Assembly (NCBI GenBank): GCA_963710205.1
Contig: CAVPZG010000004.1
Location: forward strand, 62,001 to 126,000
From: Pacificimonas sp963710205
Lineage (GTDB): Bacteria > Pseudomonadota > Alphaproteobacteria > Sphingomonadales > Sphingomonadaceae
Direction of reading: 5' to 3'
Length of the DNA: 64,000 bases
The translations under genes were made by a program, and so were the position numbers. A model generated the notes under the pieces. The model searched no databases and was not told the origin of the DNA. It worked only from the letters and a program-made list of their open reading frames with translations. How positions within the stretch are numbered: the first letter of the stretch is position 1; the number at the start of each line of letters is the position of its first letter. Shown here piece by piece: positions 43,272-53,025 of the stretch.

Positions 43272-43754
43272 ATGCCCCAGTTTGACTTTGCCCGTGTGGC
43301 GCTGCCGCAGATCGTCTGGCTGCTTTTCAGCTTTGGAATCCTGTTCCTGCTGATGCGTGCCATGCTGCCGAAGGTTGCCGGTGTCGCTGAAAAGCGCGCT
43401 GGCACCATCAGCGGTGACCTGGACGCGGCGGAGCAGGCGCGTCTGGATGCGGAAACGCGGCGGGAGGCCTATGAGGCCGCCATCGCCAAGACCCGCGCCG
43501 AGGCGCAGGGTCTGGTCGATGCCGCCAAGACCGATGCGGGCAAGGCGAATGAGGCGCGCATGAAGGCCGCCGATGAGGCCATCGCCGCGAAGACGGCGGC
43601 GGCTGAGGCGGACCTGCACAAGGCGAAGGATGCCGCCCTGACCAAGCTTGACGGAATCGCCGCCGACGCAACGCAGGATATTGTCGAACGTCTGACGGGC
43701 ACGCGTCCGGCGGAAACCGAGGCGGCCTCCGCCGTCGCCGCAGCGAGGGCATAG
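43272..43754 (+). CDS. atpF': F0F1 ATP synthase subunit b'
   Basis: A 160-residue stalk protein: one N-terminal membrane helix in VALPQIVWLLFSFGILFLLM, LPKVAGVAEKRAGTISGDLD, then a long Ala-rich coiled coil. This start is typical of the b' subunit (also called atpG or atpX) of alphaproteobacteria and cyanobacteria, which pairs with b. TAGGAG stands ahead of the ATG at 43272. The stop is immediately followed by the atpF start. Confidence 0.92.
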   Translation: MPQFDFARVALPQIVWLLFSFGILFLLMRAMLPKVAGVAEKRAGTISGDLDAAEQARLDAETRREAYEAAIAKTRAEAQGLVDAAKTDAGKANEARMKAADEAIAAKTAAAEADLHKAKDAALTKLDGIAADATQDIVERLTGTRPAETEAASAVAAARA

Positions 43755-44417
43755 ATGATGCAGGGTGAAGTCCGCTCCGTCGAGGTGCCTGAAAGCGCCG
43801 CCACCGACAGCACCGAGCAGGGTGCGTTCGCCGAGGACCAGATCGTTCTCGACGCCGTTGGCGAAGGCAATGAACTGGCCAATGCCGAGGAAGTGACCGA
43901 AGCCGAATCCGGCGACAATCACGAATATTTCCTCGGTCTCGACAGCTATGGCTGGGTTGGCGCGTCCTTCTTCCTGTTCGTCGCCATTCTGCTTTATCTG
44001 AAAGTGCCCGCGCAGATCGCCAATGCGCTGGACGGCCGCGGCAAGCGGATTCGTGCGGAACTTGACGAAGCCAAGGCCCTTCGGGCCGAGGCGGAGGCAC
44101 TGCTCGCCGAACAGCAGGCCCGCGCCGCACAGAGTGCGAAGGATGCGGAAACCATCCTGGCCAATGCCCGCACGGAGGCTGGCAACATCGTCGCCGATGC
44201 CGAGAAGAATGCCGCCGCCATGGTCATGCGCCGCCAGGAAGCCGCAGAAGGCAAGATTGCCGCCGCCGAGCGCGCCGCCGAGCAGGACCTGCGCGCCCGT
44301 GTCGCGACGCTCGCCACGACGGCCGCCGAACAACTGATCGCCCGCCAGACCGGCGCGACCGAGCAAAAGGCGCTGACGGACAAGGCCATCGCCGATCTGG
44401 GTTCTCGTTTGAACTGA
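43755..44417 (+). CDS. atpF: F0F1 ATP synthase subunit b with long acidic N-terminal extension
   Basis: A 220-residue stalk subunit, against about 160 usually. The first roughly 60 residues are acidic (DQIVLDAVGEGNELANAEEV, TEAESGDNHEYF) and precede the single membrane helix YGWVGASFFLFVAILLYLKV. The coiled coil LDGRGKRIRAELDEAKALRA onward matches b subunits. The extension would sit on the periplasmic side of the membrane helix. It begins directly after the b' stop (ATGATG). A perfect hairpin follows the stop and may end the operon. Confidence 0.92.
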   Translation: MMQGEVRSVEVPESAATDSTEQGAFAEDQIVLDAVGEGNELANAEEVTEAESGDNHEYFLGLDSYGWVGASFFLFVAILLYLKVPAQIANALDGRGKRIRAELDEAKALRAEAEALLAEQQARAAQSAKDAETILANARTEAGNIVADAEKNAAAMVMRRQEAAEGKIAAAERAAEQDLRARVATLATTAAEQLIARQTGATEQKALTDKAIADLGSRLN

Positions 44418-44426
44418 TTGCGGCAT

Positions 44427-44451
44427 GCTGGCGGATTTTCCCTCCGCCAGC
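44427..44451 (+). terminator. probable terminator of the atp operon
   Basis: GCTGGCGGA (44427-44435) pairs perfectly with TCCGCCAGC (44443-44451) around TTTTCCC. It lies 10 bases after atpF. The T run after the stem is weak (CTTT at 44457), so it may also serve the opposing SDR gene. Confidence 0.5.
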
Positions 44452-44481
44452 CGCCGCTTTCGATGCGCTGCCGCGTCGGTG

Positions 44482-45330
44482 TCAGCGCGTCGGCACCCGG
44501 TCCCTGATCCGGTCCATGCCCGCCTTTATCTCCGCCACGCGGTCGTCGAATGAAGCTTCGAATTGCAGGTCGGTGAAGATGTAGGGCCAGTCCTCCTCGA
44601 TGGCCTCGCGCACAAGCTCGCCGACATAAAGCGGGCTGATGCCATGCGCGATGGCCTCCGCGGCCATGGCCACGAACTCGCTGACGAGGCCGTCTTCGGG
44701 CGGGCTCTCGACCTTTCCGGCCAGCCGCGCCGGCACATTTCGCGCCGAATCCATGATGTTCGTTTTTATGAAGCCCGGACAAAGGACGGAAACGCCGATG
44801 CCTTTCGGTTCCAGCGTGCGCCTGAGGCCCTCCGACAGCGCCACCACGCCGTATTTCGTGACATTATAGGCGGGGTTGGTGGCCGCGATCAGGCCCGCCA
44901 TGGAGGCGGTATTGACGATCTGACCACCCTCGCCATGCGACTCGATCAGTGGGCCGAATATTTCGGTTCCCCAGACGACCGACATCAGGTTGACGCCCAG
45001 CGTCCAGTCCCAGCTGGCATCGGTCCAGCTGCCATAATCGGACCCGCCGCCAACACCGGCATTGTTCACGAGGATATGAACCTTGCCAAAGCGCTCGATG
45101 GTGGCATCGGCGGCCGCCCGCAGTTCGGGTTTCAGGGAAACGTCGGCAATCACACCGTCCACGTCCGCGTTGGTGGCGCGCAGACCGGCAAGCGCGGCAT
45201 CCAGCGCCGCCTGCTCTATGTCGCACAGCATGACCTTGACGCCCGCCTGCGCCAGGGCGGTCGCGATGCCAAGGCCGATGCCGGACGCCGCGCCGGTGAC
45301 AAACGCGACCTTTCCCTCCAGGTCCTTCAT
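44482..45330 (-). CDS. short-chain dehydrogenase/reductase
   Basis: A 282-residue SDR: TGAASGIGLGIATALAQAG (cofactor), NNAGVGGGSDYGSW, the catalytic Ser in IVNTASMAG, YNVTKYGVVALSEG (YxxxK) and CPGFIKTNI. A Cys-Asp after beta-2 (VMLCDIE) favours NAD(H). The substrate is unknown. It is the last gene of a minus-strand pair and overlaps the GST gene by four bases (ATGA at 45327-45330), so the two act together. Confidence 0.88.
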   Translation of the reverse strand: MKDLEGKVAFVTGAASGIGLGIATALAQAGVKVMLCDIEQAALDAALAGLRATNADVDGVIADVSLKPELRAAADATIERFGKVHILVNNAGVGGGSDYGSWTDASWDWTLGVNLMSVVWGTEIFGPLIESHGEGGQIVNTASMAGLIAATNPAYNVTKYGVVALSEGLRRTLEPKGIGVSVLCPGFIKTNIMDSARNVPARLAGKVESPPEDGLVSEFVAMAAEAIAHGISPLYVGELVREAIEEDWPYIFTDLQFEASFDDRVAEIKAGMDRIRDRVPTR

Positions 45331-45959
45331 GCCTTTGCACTCGGACGGGCGAGAAACGCCTCGTTCCAGCGATTTACATGTGGTGCGTCCGCGGGGATGC
45401 CCACCTTTATCCAGCGGGCGAAACCGATGGTGCAGAACAGCGTGATGTCAGCGACGGAAAAGCTGTCCCCGGCGATGAATTCATGCTCTGCAAGCTGCCG
45501 GTCGACCATGCGGAAGAAGCCCGGCAGCATGGTCATGCCGCGCTCCGCCAGTTCCGGTATCTGTTTGGCGTCGGGTGCGGAACCGGGAGCCGCGCGGTCC
45601 GCGAAGTGCGGCGCGGTGTTGCGGAAGACGGCGGCCACGTTGAAAAAGCCGTCGAGCTCAACCCGGCGCTGCCACATCTCGATCTGCGCCTTCTGCAAGG
45701 GCGCCGTGCCAAATAGCGGCGGATCAGGCTGGATATTCTCGAAATAGCGGCAGATGGCGATGCTTTCGTCGATGATCGTGCCGTCATCCAGCACAAGCGT
45801 TGGCAGGGTGCCGCGCGAATTGATCGCCAGATAATCGTCGGACCGGTTTTCGCCCGTGCCGATGTCGATATCGACCATTTCGATCTCGATGCCTTTTTCA
45901 GCGAGGAAAATGCGAACGCGGCGCGGGTTGGTGGCCTGCTTCATGTTGTAGAGTTTCAT
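45327..45959 (-). CDS. glutathione S-transferase family protein
   Basis: A 210-residue GST. The thioredoxin-like N-terminal domain has LYNMKQATNPRRVRIFLAEK, GTLPTLVLDDGTIIDESIAI (the glutathione-binding Glu-Ser) and CRYFENIQPDPPLFG. The helical C-terminal domain has EHEFIAGDSFSVADITLFCT. It probably conjugates or reduces an electrophile with glutathione. It overlaps the SDR gene and lies 55 bases after the end of the VWA/GATase-like gene on the same strand, so it may be part of that long transcript. Confidence 0.9.
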   Translation of the reverse strand: MKLYNMKQATNPRRVRIFLAEKGIEIEMVDIDIGTGENRSDDYLAINSRGTLPTLVLDDGTIIDESIAICRYFENIQPDPPLFGTAPLQKAQIEMWQRRVELDGFFNVAAVFRNTAPHFADRAAPGSAPDAKQIPELAERGMTMLPGFFRMVDRQLAEHEFIAGDSFSVADITLFCTIGFARWIKVGIPADAPHVNRWNEAFLARPSAKA

Positions 45960-46014
45960 GAGAGGAACCTTGCATCGACCCGTGGCCGCCTGCAACCTGC
46001 CGGAAGGGCGAGCG

Positions 46015-48016
46015 TCAGTTCCGTTCGCGCCACCAGGCCAGCGCCAGCGCCGCCAGCATCGCCGCCAGCGCGAGCCAGGGCGGCAGCAGCGGCCTGCTGT
46101 CCACAGCGATCAGTGCGCCGCCATTGCGTCTGGCGACGCCTGCCCAGTCGCTGCCCGCGGCCGTATCGCCAAGGTCGACGCGGCGAACGTCCGGCATGTC
46201 GTCGGACAGCCAGAACATGCCGCCGCCGCTCGCCGCGACGGCACCGTCCAGCGGCGCGGCGCGCGGGCGCACATCGTTCAGTTCCGCCATGTTGCCGACC
46301 AGCGCGAACCGCCGCCGATCGCCGACGCGCACATCGTAAAGTCCGGGGGACAGTCCGGGCAGGCTCGCTGCGGTGCGTCCATCCCCGCCGGCAAGCGTAA
46401 GCCTGCGCTCACGCCCGTTCGGGGCCGATGACGACGGCTTCGGCGGATGGCATCCCGTCCGCCTCGACCGTCAGGCTGTCGGCCATCCCGGTCACGCGCA
46501 GCTGTTCTTCCTCCAGATCCGGCTCCTGCATCAGCCAGTGCGCGGTGCGGCGCAGCAGTTCGTCGCGCGGGCCCGCGCCGTCGACGGCCCGCGTCCACCA
46601 CCAGATGTCCGTGGAGGCGATCATCCCGACGCGGCCCTCGCCAACGCGGTCCAGCATCAGCAGGGGACGGTCCGCCGGTCCGGTCATCAGGGCGCTGCCG
46701 CGTGCCTGGCGCACATCCGCGATCATGCCCCAGCGGCCCCAGTCCGTACCGCCCCAGCTGTCTGGCAGGGTACGGGTGACGGGATGGCTGCGCCCCTCGT
46801 CGGTCAGCGCCGGACGATAGGGAATGCTGATGGCCGGACCGGCGGGCTGCGCGGGGAGGATGCGCCCCAGACCGGTGAAGGCGACGCTGGTGCGGCCGTC
46901 ATATTCCGGTCCCGCCACCACAAGCAGCCCGCCGCCGCCCTCGACCCGGTCGGCCAGATTCTGGAAATAGAGCGGCGACATCAGCTCGGTGAGGTCGAAG
47001 CGGTCGAAGATGATGAGATCGAAATCCGCCAGCCGCTCCTGAAACAGCTCCTCGACGGGAAAGGGAATCAGCGCCAGCTGATCGGGCGGGGTCGGGTCGA
47101 AACTGGACGGCAGGCGCAATATCGTGAAATGAACGAGGTCGATATTGGGGTCGGCCTTGAACAGGTCGCGCCACAGCCTGCCGCCGGGATAGGGCACGCC
47201 TGAGACGAGCAGGACGGACAGGCGGTCGGTGACGCCGTTCAGCCGCGCGAGCGCGCTGTTGTTGGCAAGAACCTCCTCGCCATCGGCGGCCTCGACGCTG
47301 AGGGCGACATCAAGCGGTCCGCGCCGCTCTATGGGGATGGAAACGGTGACGGGCTGGTTTGTTCGCACGGCCAGACGCTGCAACGCGCCCTCGCTGGTGC
47401 GCCATGTCAGGTCCACATCTTCCGTTTTTTCGCTTTCCACGCGCACGGTGATGTCCGCCGTTTCGCCCGCGATGGTGTAGGGCGGCACGCTCTCCACGAT
47501 CAGGCGGCGGTCGATCATGTCGCGATCCCCCGCCAGCAGCAGGTGCAGGGGAACGCCCCTTGGCAGGATATCCGGCGCGATGCTGTCGCCGCTGATGCCG
47601 TCGCTGACGACGAAGACCGCCCCAAGCTGCTGGCGGGAGATGCCGGCCAGCGCGGCGTCGGCAGCCGCGCCCATCATGGTCGCGGCCCCGGGCTCCTCGC
47701 GAATCTGCGCCACGCGCCAGTCGATCCCGTCCGTAGTCCGGCGAAGCGCGGCGACAGCCGCCTCCACCTCCGACGTGCGTCCGCCGATGTCCATGCTGCC
47801 CGATCGGTCCTCCAGGATCAGCGCGATGTCGTCGCTCGGTTCGCGAATTTCGTTGCGCGTGACCGGATTGGCGACGATCAGCGCGGCCAGTGCCGCAATC
47901 AGGAGGCGCGGCCAGAGCTGGCGCGGGCTGCGCGCCGCCGTCAGCGCCAGCGCCAGAAGCAGCAGCAGGCCGCCAAAACCCATGGCCCAGAGCGGCAGGA
48001 GCGGTGCGAAGGTCAT
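46015..48016 (-). pseudogene. VWA / glutamine amidotransferase-like membrane protein, frameshifted
   Basis: From ATG 48016 the frame codes for two membrane segments (LLPLWAMGFGGLLLLLALAL and LLIAALAALIVANPVT). A VWA-like domain with ALILEDRSGSMDIGG (DxSxS metal site) and a GATase-like domain with LIIFDRFDLTELMSPLY and GLLVVAGPEYDG follow. It runs into TGA right after VVIGPERA. The homologous remainder (LTLAGGDGRTAASLPG, LYDVRVGDRRRFALVG, and a final membrane helix LLPPWLALAAMLAALALAWW) is in the next frame to 46015. Dropping one G of the GGGG at 46421-46424 restores one protein of about 666 residues. Members sit with DUF4159, DUF58 and MoxR genes. Confidence 0.75.
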
Positions 48017-50584
48017 TCAGCGCTCGCCGATGCGGCCCAGCAGGGTTTCCGCGTGCACCTGATCCGCCTTGTACGTTCCCGTCAGCGCGTACATGACGAG
48101 GTTGATGCCGAAGCGGATGGCGGCTTCACGTTCCGACGGCGGTACGGCGGTGGTTCCGGCCCACAGGTTCGGCCAGTTGCCGCCGCCAATGGCGACGCCC
48201 GACACCTGTCCCGTGTCGCCCGCCGTGCCGCCCTCGACCCACAGCGCGCCGCCGGCGACGCCGTTCAGGATATAATAGCTTTTGAACAGCACATGTTCGC
48301 TGTCCGCCTCCGCCAGCGCGGGCAGACCCAGCGGCGACAGCAGCTCGCGCGCGCCGCTGTTCGCGCCGAGCGGCCTGCCGAAATCGAACAGGATCATGCC
48401 GCCGCGTGACAGATAATCGCGGACATTGGCCGCCTCCGCCGCGCTCATCCGGGTGCGGGCATAAGCGGGCCAGTAGACCAGGGGATAGCGGCCGATGCCG
48501 GGGGCGGCGGCGTCGATGCGCTGCGGCTCGCCCGGATCGACGGACGTGCGCCGCCGCAGCGCGAGCGACAGGCTGGTCAGACCGGTCATGATGTCGGCGT
48601 CGGCGGCCGTACCGCCGATATAGGCGATCTGCAGCCTGTCACGGTCCTGCGCCGCCGCAGGCGCGGTGGGCAGGGCGATGACGAGAGCGGCAATCGTCCC
48701 CGCCATTGCCGGGACATGACGCCGCAACGCCGGGAGCGCGCCCCTCAGCCCCAGCATGACCAATATGTCGACGGCCAGCAGGACAAGCGCCGCCAGCAGC
48801 AGCCAGCGGCCAAGCTCGACGGGCGGTGCGAGGGCGGCGGCCGGGCGCATGCCGGCCGTTTCCAGCGGGCGGAAGCGGAAACCGGATCCGATCCGGCTGG
48901 TCAGGTTGAGGGCGCGGCGCAGATCGCCGCTGCGATAGATACCGGGCGGCGTGTCCGGACCCGCCCTTGCGCTGTCCCATGCGTCCGCGGCGATTTCCGC
49001 AGGCATGGCGGGTTCGATGAGCGCGCCGGTCGCCGTCAGTTCGCGCTCAAGCCTCCAGGGCGCGTCGGCGGCGATGTCGAGTGCCGCCGCGTCATTGGCG
49101 AGCGGGAGCAGGCGCACGATCATCGCCTCGAACAGCCCTGAAAGCGGCAGGTCGGACCAGCCGGGGTCGGCGCTGGAATGCACCAGAATGAGGAGGCCCG
49201 CGCCCAGCCTGCGCGCGGTGACCAGCGGCGTGCCGTCCGTCAGCGTGGCCCAGACGTTCGCGCCCTCCGTCGCGCCGCGTGCGAGGAGCTGCTTCGATAC
49301 GGTGGCATCGGCGGGGCGCGGCAGTCCCGCCAGCGGGGTTCCCTCCACGAAGCCGCCAACGGTCTGCGGTTCCTGCCAGGTCATCACACCGCCCAGCGCA
49401 CGCGCGCCGCTTCTCAGCTCGACGGGCGACAGCGCCGATCCATTCTCGGCCATTCGCGGCCCGGCAAAGCTGACAGCGACGGCGCCGGCCTCGACCCGGG
49501 CCAGCATCGCCGCTGCCGCGGCTTCGGTGGCGGCGATATCGGACAGGAAAAACAGGCTGGCGTCGTCCTCCGCAGCGTCCGCCAGTTCAGCGCGGGCGAT
49601 CTCCGCATGCGGTTCGAGCGCGCGGCGGATGTAGAAATCGCCCGATTCCAGCGGCGGGGTGTCGCTGCTGCCATCTATGACGACCACACGCGGACGTCCG
49701 CCTGCGCCGTCCGTCAGAAAGGTCGACGCCGCGCCGGGCCCGCTCGTCAGCCGCGCGACCTCATTGCGGCGGGCGGGCGGCAGGACCAGGCGTGCCGAAG
49801 CGGTCGATCCTTCATAGTCGGCGGACTGTGACGCCAATGTGCCGCCCCGCGCCGTCAGCGCGGCAAGCTCTCCCCGCTGGTCGGTCCCCGCCGGTCTCGC
49901 CAGCCTTGCGGCCCAGCCATCGGCCGTTTGTCCGGCAGTCAGGAAAATGGGCGTGCGGGTGGCATAGAGATCGACTTCGGTGGTCCGCGCTCTCCGCCGC
50001 AGCGCGTCCGCATCGGCGGTTTCAAGTCCGTCCGTCAGCCACAACACCGTGGACGTGGCATCGATCCGCGCCGCCGCCGCCGCCCGGTCCACCTGCCATG
50101 GCTTTGGGCCCAGCGCGCGGATCTGCGCGCGTGCGGTTTCCGCATCGACAAATCGGGCTGGCTCCCCCTCCCGGCCCGCAGGCTCGGCGGCCGTGCCGAC
50201 GACGGCGAAGCGCGTTCCGGCGGGGGCGAGGGCATCGATGCGTGTCAGCGCCGCCTGCCGCATCTCTGCCCAGCGGGTCGCCGCCCAGCCATTGTCGAGC
50301 ACGATGGTCAGCCGGTCCGGGACGTTGCCCGTGATTTCGGGCTGCCAGCGCGGTGCGGCCAGCGCCAGGATCAGCAGCGCCGCGATGGCGAGGCGCAGCA
50401 GCAGCAGCCACCAGGGTGGACGCGCGGCCTGCGGCGGCGGGATGTCCTCCGGCGAAAGCAGCTTCAGGGAGGGAAGGATGGCGCTCCGCGGCGGCGGCGG
50501 CGACTGGCGCAGGATCAGCCAGATCAGCGGCAGGGCCGCCAGCGCGGCCAGCAGCAGGGGCGATGCGAAGGCAAAGCCGTTCAT
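48017..50584 (-). CDS. DUF4159 protein with BatA-like N-terminus
   Basis: An 855-residue membrane protein. Residues 1-85 (FASPLLLAALAALPLIWLIL, SAILPSLKLLSPED, LLRLAIAALLILALAAPRW) are the aerotolerance BatA N-terminal module. A VWA-like domain has TIVLDNGWAA. A further membrane segment (LLLAALVLLAVDILVMLGL) precedes the C-terminal DUF4159 domain (LQIAYIGGTAADADIMTGLT, VYWPAYARTRMSAAEAANVR and GGMILFDFGRPL). Its stop immediately precedes the next start and its own start overlaps the DUF58 gene (ATGA), so the genes are co-expressed. The role is unknown. Confidence 0.88.
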   Translation of the reverse strand: MNGFAFASPLLLAALAALPLIWLILRQSPPPPRSAILPSLKLLSPEDIPPPQAARPPWWLLLLRLAIAALLILALAAPRWQPEITGNVPDRLTIVLDNGWAATRWAEMRQAALTRIDALAPAGTRFAVVGTAAEPAGREGEPARFVDAETARAQIRALGPKPWQVDRAAAAARIDATSTVLWLTDGLETADADALRRRARTTEVDLYATRTPIFLTAGQTADGWAARLARPAGTDQRGELAALTARGGTLASQSADYEGSTASARLVLPPARRNEVARLTSGPGAASTFLTDGAGGRPRVVVIDGSSDTPPLESGDFYIRRALEPHAEIARAELADAAEDDASLFFLSDIAATEAAAAAMLARVEAGAVAVSFAGPRMAENGSALSPVELRSGARALGGVMTWQEPQTVGGFVEGTPLAGLPRPADATVSKQLLARGATEGANVWATLTDGTPLVTARRLGAGLLILVHSSADPGWSDLPLSGLFEAMIVRLLPLANDAAALDIAADAPWRLERELTATGALIEPAMPAEIAADAWDSARAGPDTPPGIYRSGDLRRALNLTSRIGSGFRFRPLETAGMRPAAALAPPVELGRWLLLAALVLLAVDILVMLGLRGALPALRRHVPAMAGTIAALVIALPTAPAAAQDRDRLQIAYIGGTAADADIMTGLTSLSLALRRRTSVDPGEPQRIDAAAPGIGRYPLVYWPAYARTRMSAAEAANVRDYLSRGGMILFDFGRPLGANSGARELLSPLGLPALAEADSEHVLFKSYYILNGVAGGALWVEGGTAGDTGQVSGVAIGGGNWPNLWAGTTAVPPSEREAAIRFGINLVMYALTGTYKADQVHAETLLGRIGER

Positions 50585-51426
50585 GAGGCGCGGCCGCCGC
50601 GAAGATGGCCTGCCAGAATCCGCATGACAACATGGTCATCCTCGCCCGTGATATGCGGGACGAGCGGCCAGCCCAGATCCGCCGCCAGGGCGTCCAGGGC
50701 ATCGAGATGCGCCGACCAGACCTCGCGGTAGCGCTCGGCCAGGGCTTCGGCGCGGCCCACATCGCGAATGGCCTCGCCGCTTTCGCTCGGCTGGAAGCGG
50801 GTATGGCCCCTGTAGGGAAAGGCGGCTTCGGCGGGATCGATGATCTGCAGGATGACGCCGCGCGCGCCTGACGTCGATGCCGCACCCAGCCATTCCGTGC
50901 TGCCCTCGTCCAGAAAATCGCCCGCCGCCACGATCCAGTCACCTGCGCGGGCGTCCAGGATCCGGGGCGTGCTGCCACCCGCCTCGCCAAGGGAAGCGCA
51001 GATCGCTTCCGGCGTCCTCGATCCGTGCCGCGCATCCATGACGGCCACATGCTCCTCCGCCTCCCGCGCTGAAATGGCGAGCGCGGTCAGCAGCGTGCGG
51101 GCGCTGTCCGCCTTGGTCGGCAGAGGTTCACGCGATGAAAAGCGCATCGACCCCGAGCCGTCGGCGAACAGCAGCAACCGTCCCGGCTCCTCGCGCTCGC
51201 GCTCGCGGACGAACAGGTCATCGCTGCGCGCCGACCGTCGCCAGTCCACGCGGGAAACAGACTCTCCGGAGGCGAGCGGCCGATACTGCCAGAATTCCGA
51301 CCCGCTGCCCGCCCGCCGCCGCTGGTGCTGACCCGCCGTCATGCTGGCGGTGCGCCTGCCATGGTCCAGGCGGAGGGGGCCGAGGGCGGCCGCCAGCATC
51401 GCGGCGCGGTCGAGCGGGGTTGTCAC
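50581..51426 (-). CDS. DUF58 domain-containing protein
   Basis: A 281-residue VWA-related protein: GSEFWQYRPLASGESVSRVD with WRRSARSDDLFVREREREE (the DUF58 signature) and LLFADGSGSMRF (degenerate DxSxS). DUF58 proteins work with MoxR AAA ATPases in assembling or loading cofactor onto partner proteins. The start is a GTG at 51426 in a GTGA overlap with the moxR stop. It overlaps the DUF4159 start by ATGA. Confidence 0.88.
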   Translation of the reverse strand: MTTPLDRAAMLAAALGPLRLDHGRRTASMTAGQHQRRRAGSGSEFWQYRPLASGESVSRVDWRRSARSDDLFVREREREEPGRLLLFADGSGSMRFSSREPLPTKADSARTLLTALAISAREAEEHVAVMDARHGSRTPEAICASLGEAGGSTPRILDARAGDWIVAAGDFLDEGSTEWLGAASTSGARGVILQIIDPAEAAFPYRGHTRFQPSESGEAIRDVGRAEALAERYREVWSAHLDALDALAADLGWPLVPHITGEDDHVVMRILAGHLRGGRAS

Positions 51427-52424
51427 AGCGCGGCGGCGGCCTCTGCGATGATCGCCTCGACTGTCCGTCCGCCAGAGCGTGCGGCATAGCCGAGTGCCAT
51501 GCGGTGCCGCAGCGCGGGCGCAAGAAGGGCGTGCACATCCGCCAGCAGCGGCGCACTGCGGCCCTGCAGGAATGCGCGCGCGCGAACCGCCGAAATCAGC
51601 GCCTGTCCGGCGCGTGGTCCCGGTCCCCATTCCAGTTCCGCATCACCGCCTTCCGGGCGCAGCCTCCGCACGGTGGACAGGATCGCATCCAGGACATCCT
51701 CAGACAGCGGCATGTGCATCAGCAGTCGCTGCGCCGACATCAGCGATTCGGTGCTGGCGATGCGCGCCGGTTCGGGATCGCTGCCGCCAGTCGTCATCAG
51801 CAGCATGGCGCGCTCGTTTGCTTCGGAGGGAAAGCCGACGTCGATCTGCATCAGAAAACGGTCCAGCTGTGCCTCCGGCAGCGGATAGGTGCCGTCCTGC
51901 TCGATCGGATTCTGCGTCGCCAGAACATGAAAGGGCCGGGGCAGGGGGCGCGGCTCGCCCGCCGCCGTCACCTGCCGTTCCTGCATCGCCTCGAGGAGGG
52001 CGGACTGGGTACGCGGACTGGCACGGTTGATCTCGTCGGCCATGAGGAGCTGGGCAAAGACCGGACCCTGCACAAAGCGGAAGGCGCGCGATCCGTCCTT
52101 GCCGGTTTCGAGCACCTCGGCGCCCAATATGTCACTCGGAACAAGGTCGGGTGTGAACTGGACGCGCTTGGTATCAAGGCCGAGGACTGTCCCCACCGTC
52201 TTCACCAGCCGCGTCTTGGCAAGGCCGGGCAGTCCGACCAGGAGCGCATGACCGCCCGCCAGCAATGTGACCAGCACCTGCTCCACCACATGGGGCTGAC
52301 CGATGACGACCCGCTCGATTTCCTCGCGTGCCGCCTGGAACTGCAGGGCCAGCGCATCGAGCCGGGCAACGGCCTCCGCCGCGGAAGGGCCAGAGGTACT
52401 GGGAACGCTATCTGGCTTGTTCAT
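51423..52424 (-). CDS. MoxR family AAA ATPase
   Basis: A 333-residue AAA+ protein: Walker A HALLVGLPGLAKTRLVKT, the MoxR-specific RVQFTPDLVPSDILGAEVLE, Walker B LLMADEINRASPRTQSALLE, MQERQVT, VLATQNPIEQDGTYPLPEAQ and the sensor LDRFLMQI. MoxR ATPases act as chaperones for VWA-domain partners, here presumably the DUF58 and VWA/GATase proteins. The ATG at 52424 (MNKPDSVPSTSG) was chosen over an upstream TTG. It heads a minus-strand operon and is divergent from DUF1285. Confidence 0.95.
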   Translation of the reverse strand: MNKPDSVPSTSGPSAAEAVARLDALALQFQAAREEIERVVIGQPHVVEQVLVTLLAGGHALLVGLPGLAKTRLVKTVGTVLGLDTKRVQFTPDLVPSDILGAEVLETGKDGSRAFRFVQGPVFAQLLMADEINRASPRTQSALLEAMQERQVTAAGEPRPLPRPFHVLATQNPIEQDGTYPLPEAQLDRFLMQIDVGFPSEANERAMLLMTTGGSDPEPARIASTESLMSAQRLLMHMPLSEDVLDAILSTVRRLRPEGGDAELEWGPGPRAGQALISAVRARAFLQGRSAPLLADVHALLAPALRHRMALGYAARSGGRTVEAIIAEAAAAL

Positions 52425-52488
52425 GCGGCTGTCGCTCTGTTCCAATTGATTGTCGCCCCCGCGTCCAGGACACTATAGGGCGGAAGGC

Positions 52489-53025
52489 ATGACCTCCAGC
52501 CCCAACCTTAGCGCGCCCGAAACCGGTATGCCATTGTCGCTGACAGAGATTATTCGGCAAATGGACGCCGACAAGCTTCCCCCCGTCGAGAGCTGGGATC
52601 CGCCCCACCGGGGTGACAGCCAGATGCGGATCGCCGCCGATGGGCGCTGGTATCATCAGGGCGACCCCATCCGGCGGACGCGGCTGGTGAAGCTGTTCTC
52701 GCGCATATTGCGCCGCGATGGCGACGCCTATGTGCTCGTAACGCCGGGAGAGAAACTGGACATCGATGTCGAGGATGCGCCTTTCGTTGCGGTGGAGGTG
52801 GCCATTGACGGGGAACATATCGCCTTTCGTCTGAATACCGGCGATTTCGTCGTCGCGGACGCGGACCACCCGGTCTTCATGAGGGACGACAAGCCCTATG
52901 TGCGCGTACGCGGCGGCCTCGACGCGCGCATCGCCCGCGCGCCCTGGTATGATCTGGCGGACGCGGCCGTCGAGGTGGACGGCGTCACGGGGCTGAAAGT
53001 GGGCGGGGCGTTTTTCCCGTTATGA
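52489..53025 (+). CDS. DUF1285 domain-containing protein
   Basis: A 178-residue protein with DPPHRGDSQMRIAADGRWYH, TRLVKLFSRILRRDGDAYVL, VTPGEKLDIDVEDAPFVAVE and RDDKPYVRVRGGLDARIARA, the DUF1285 pattern (an all-beta fold known from structural genomics, of unknown role). GGAAGG precedes the ATG at 52489. It overlaps the Nudix gene by ATGA. It is the first gene of DUF1285-Nudix-cca, divergent from moxR. Confidence 0.88.
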   Translation: MTSSPNLSAPETGMPLSLTEIIRQMDADKLPPVESWDPPHRGDSQMRIAADGRWYHQGDPIRRTRLVKLFSRILRRDGDAYVLVTPGEKLDIDVEDAPFVAVEVAIDGEHIAFRLNTGDFVVADADHPVFMRDDKPYVRVRGGLDARIARAPWYDLADAAVEVDGVTGLKVGGAFFPL

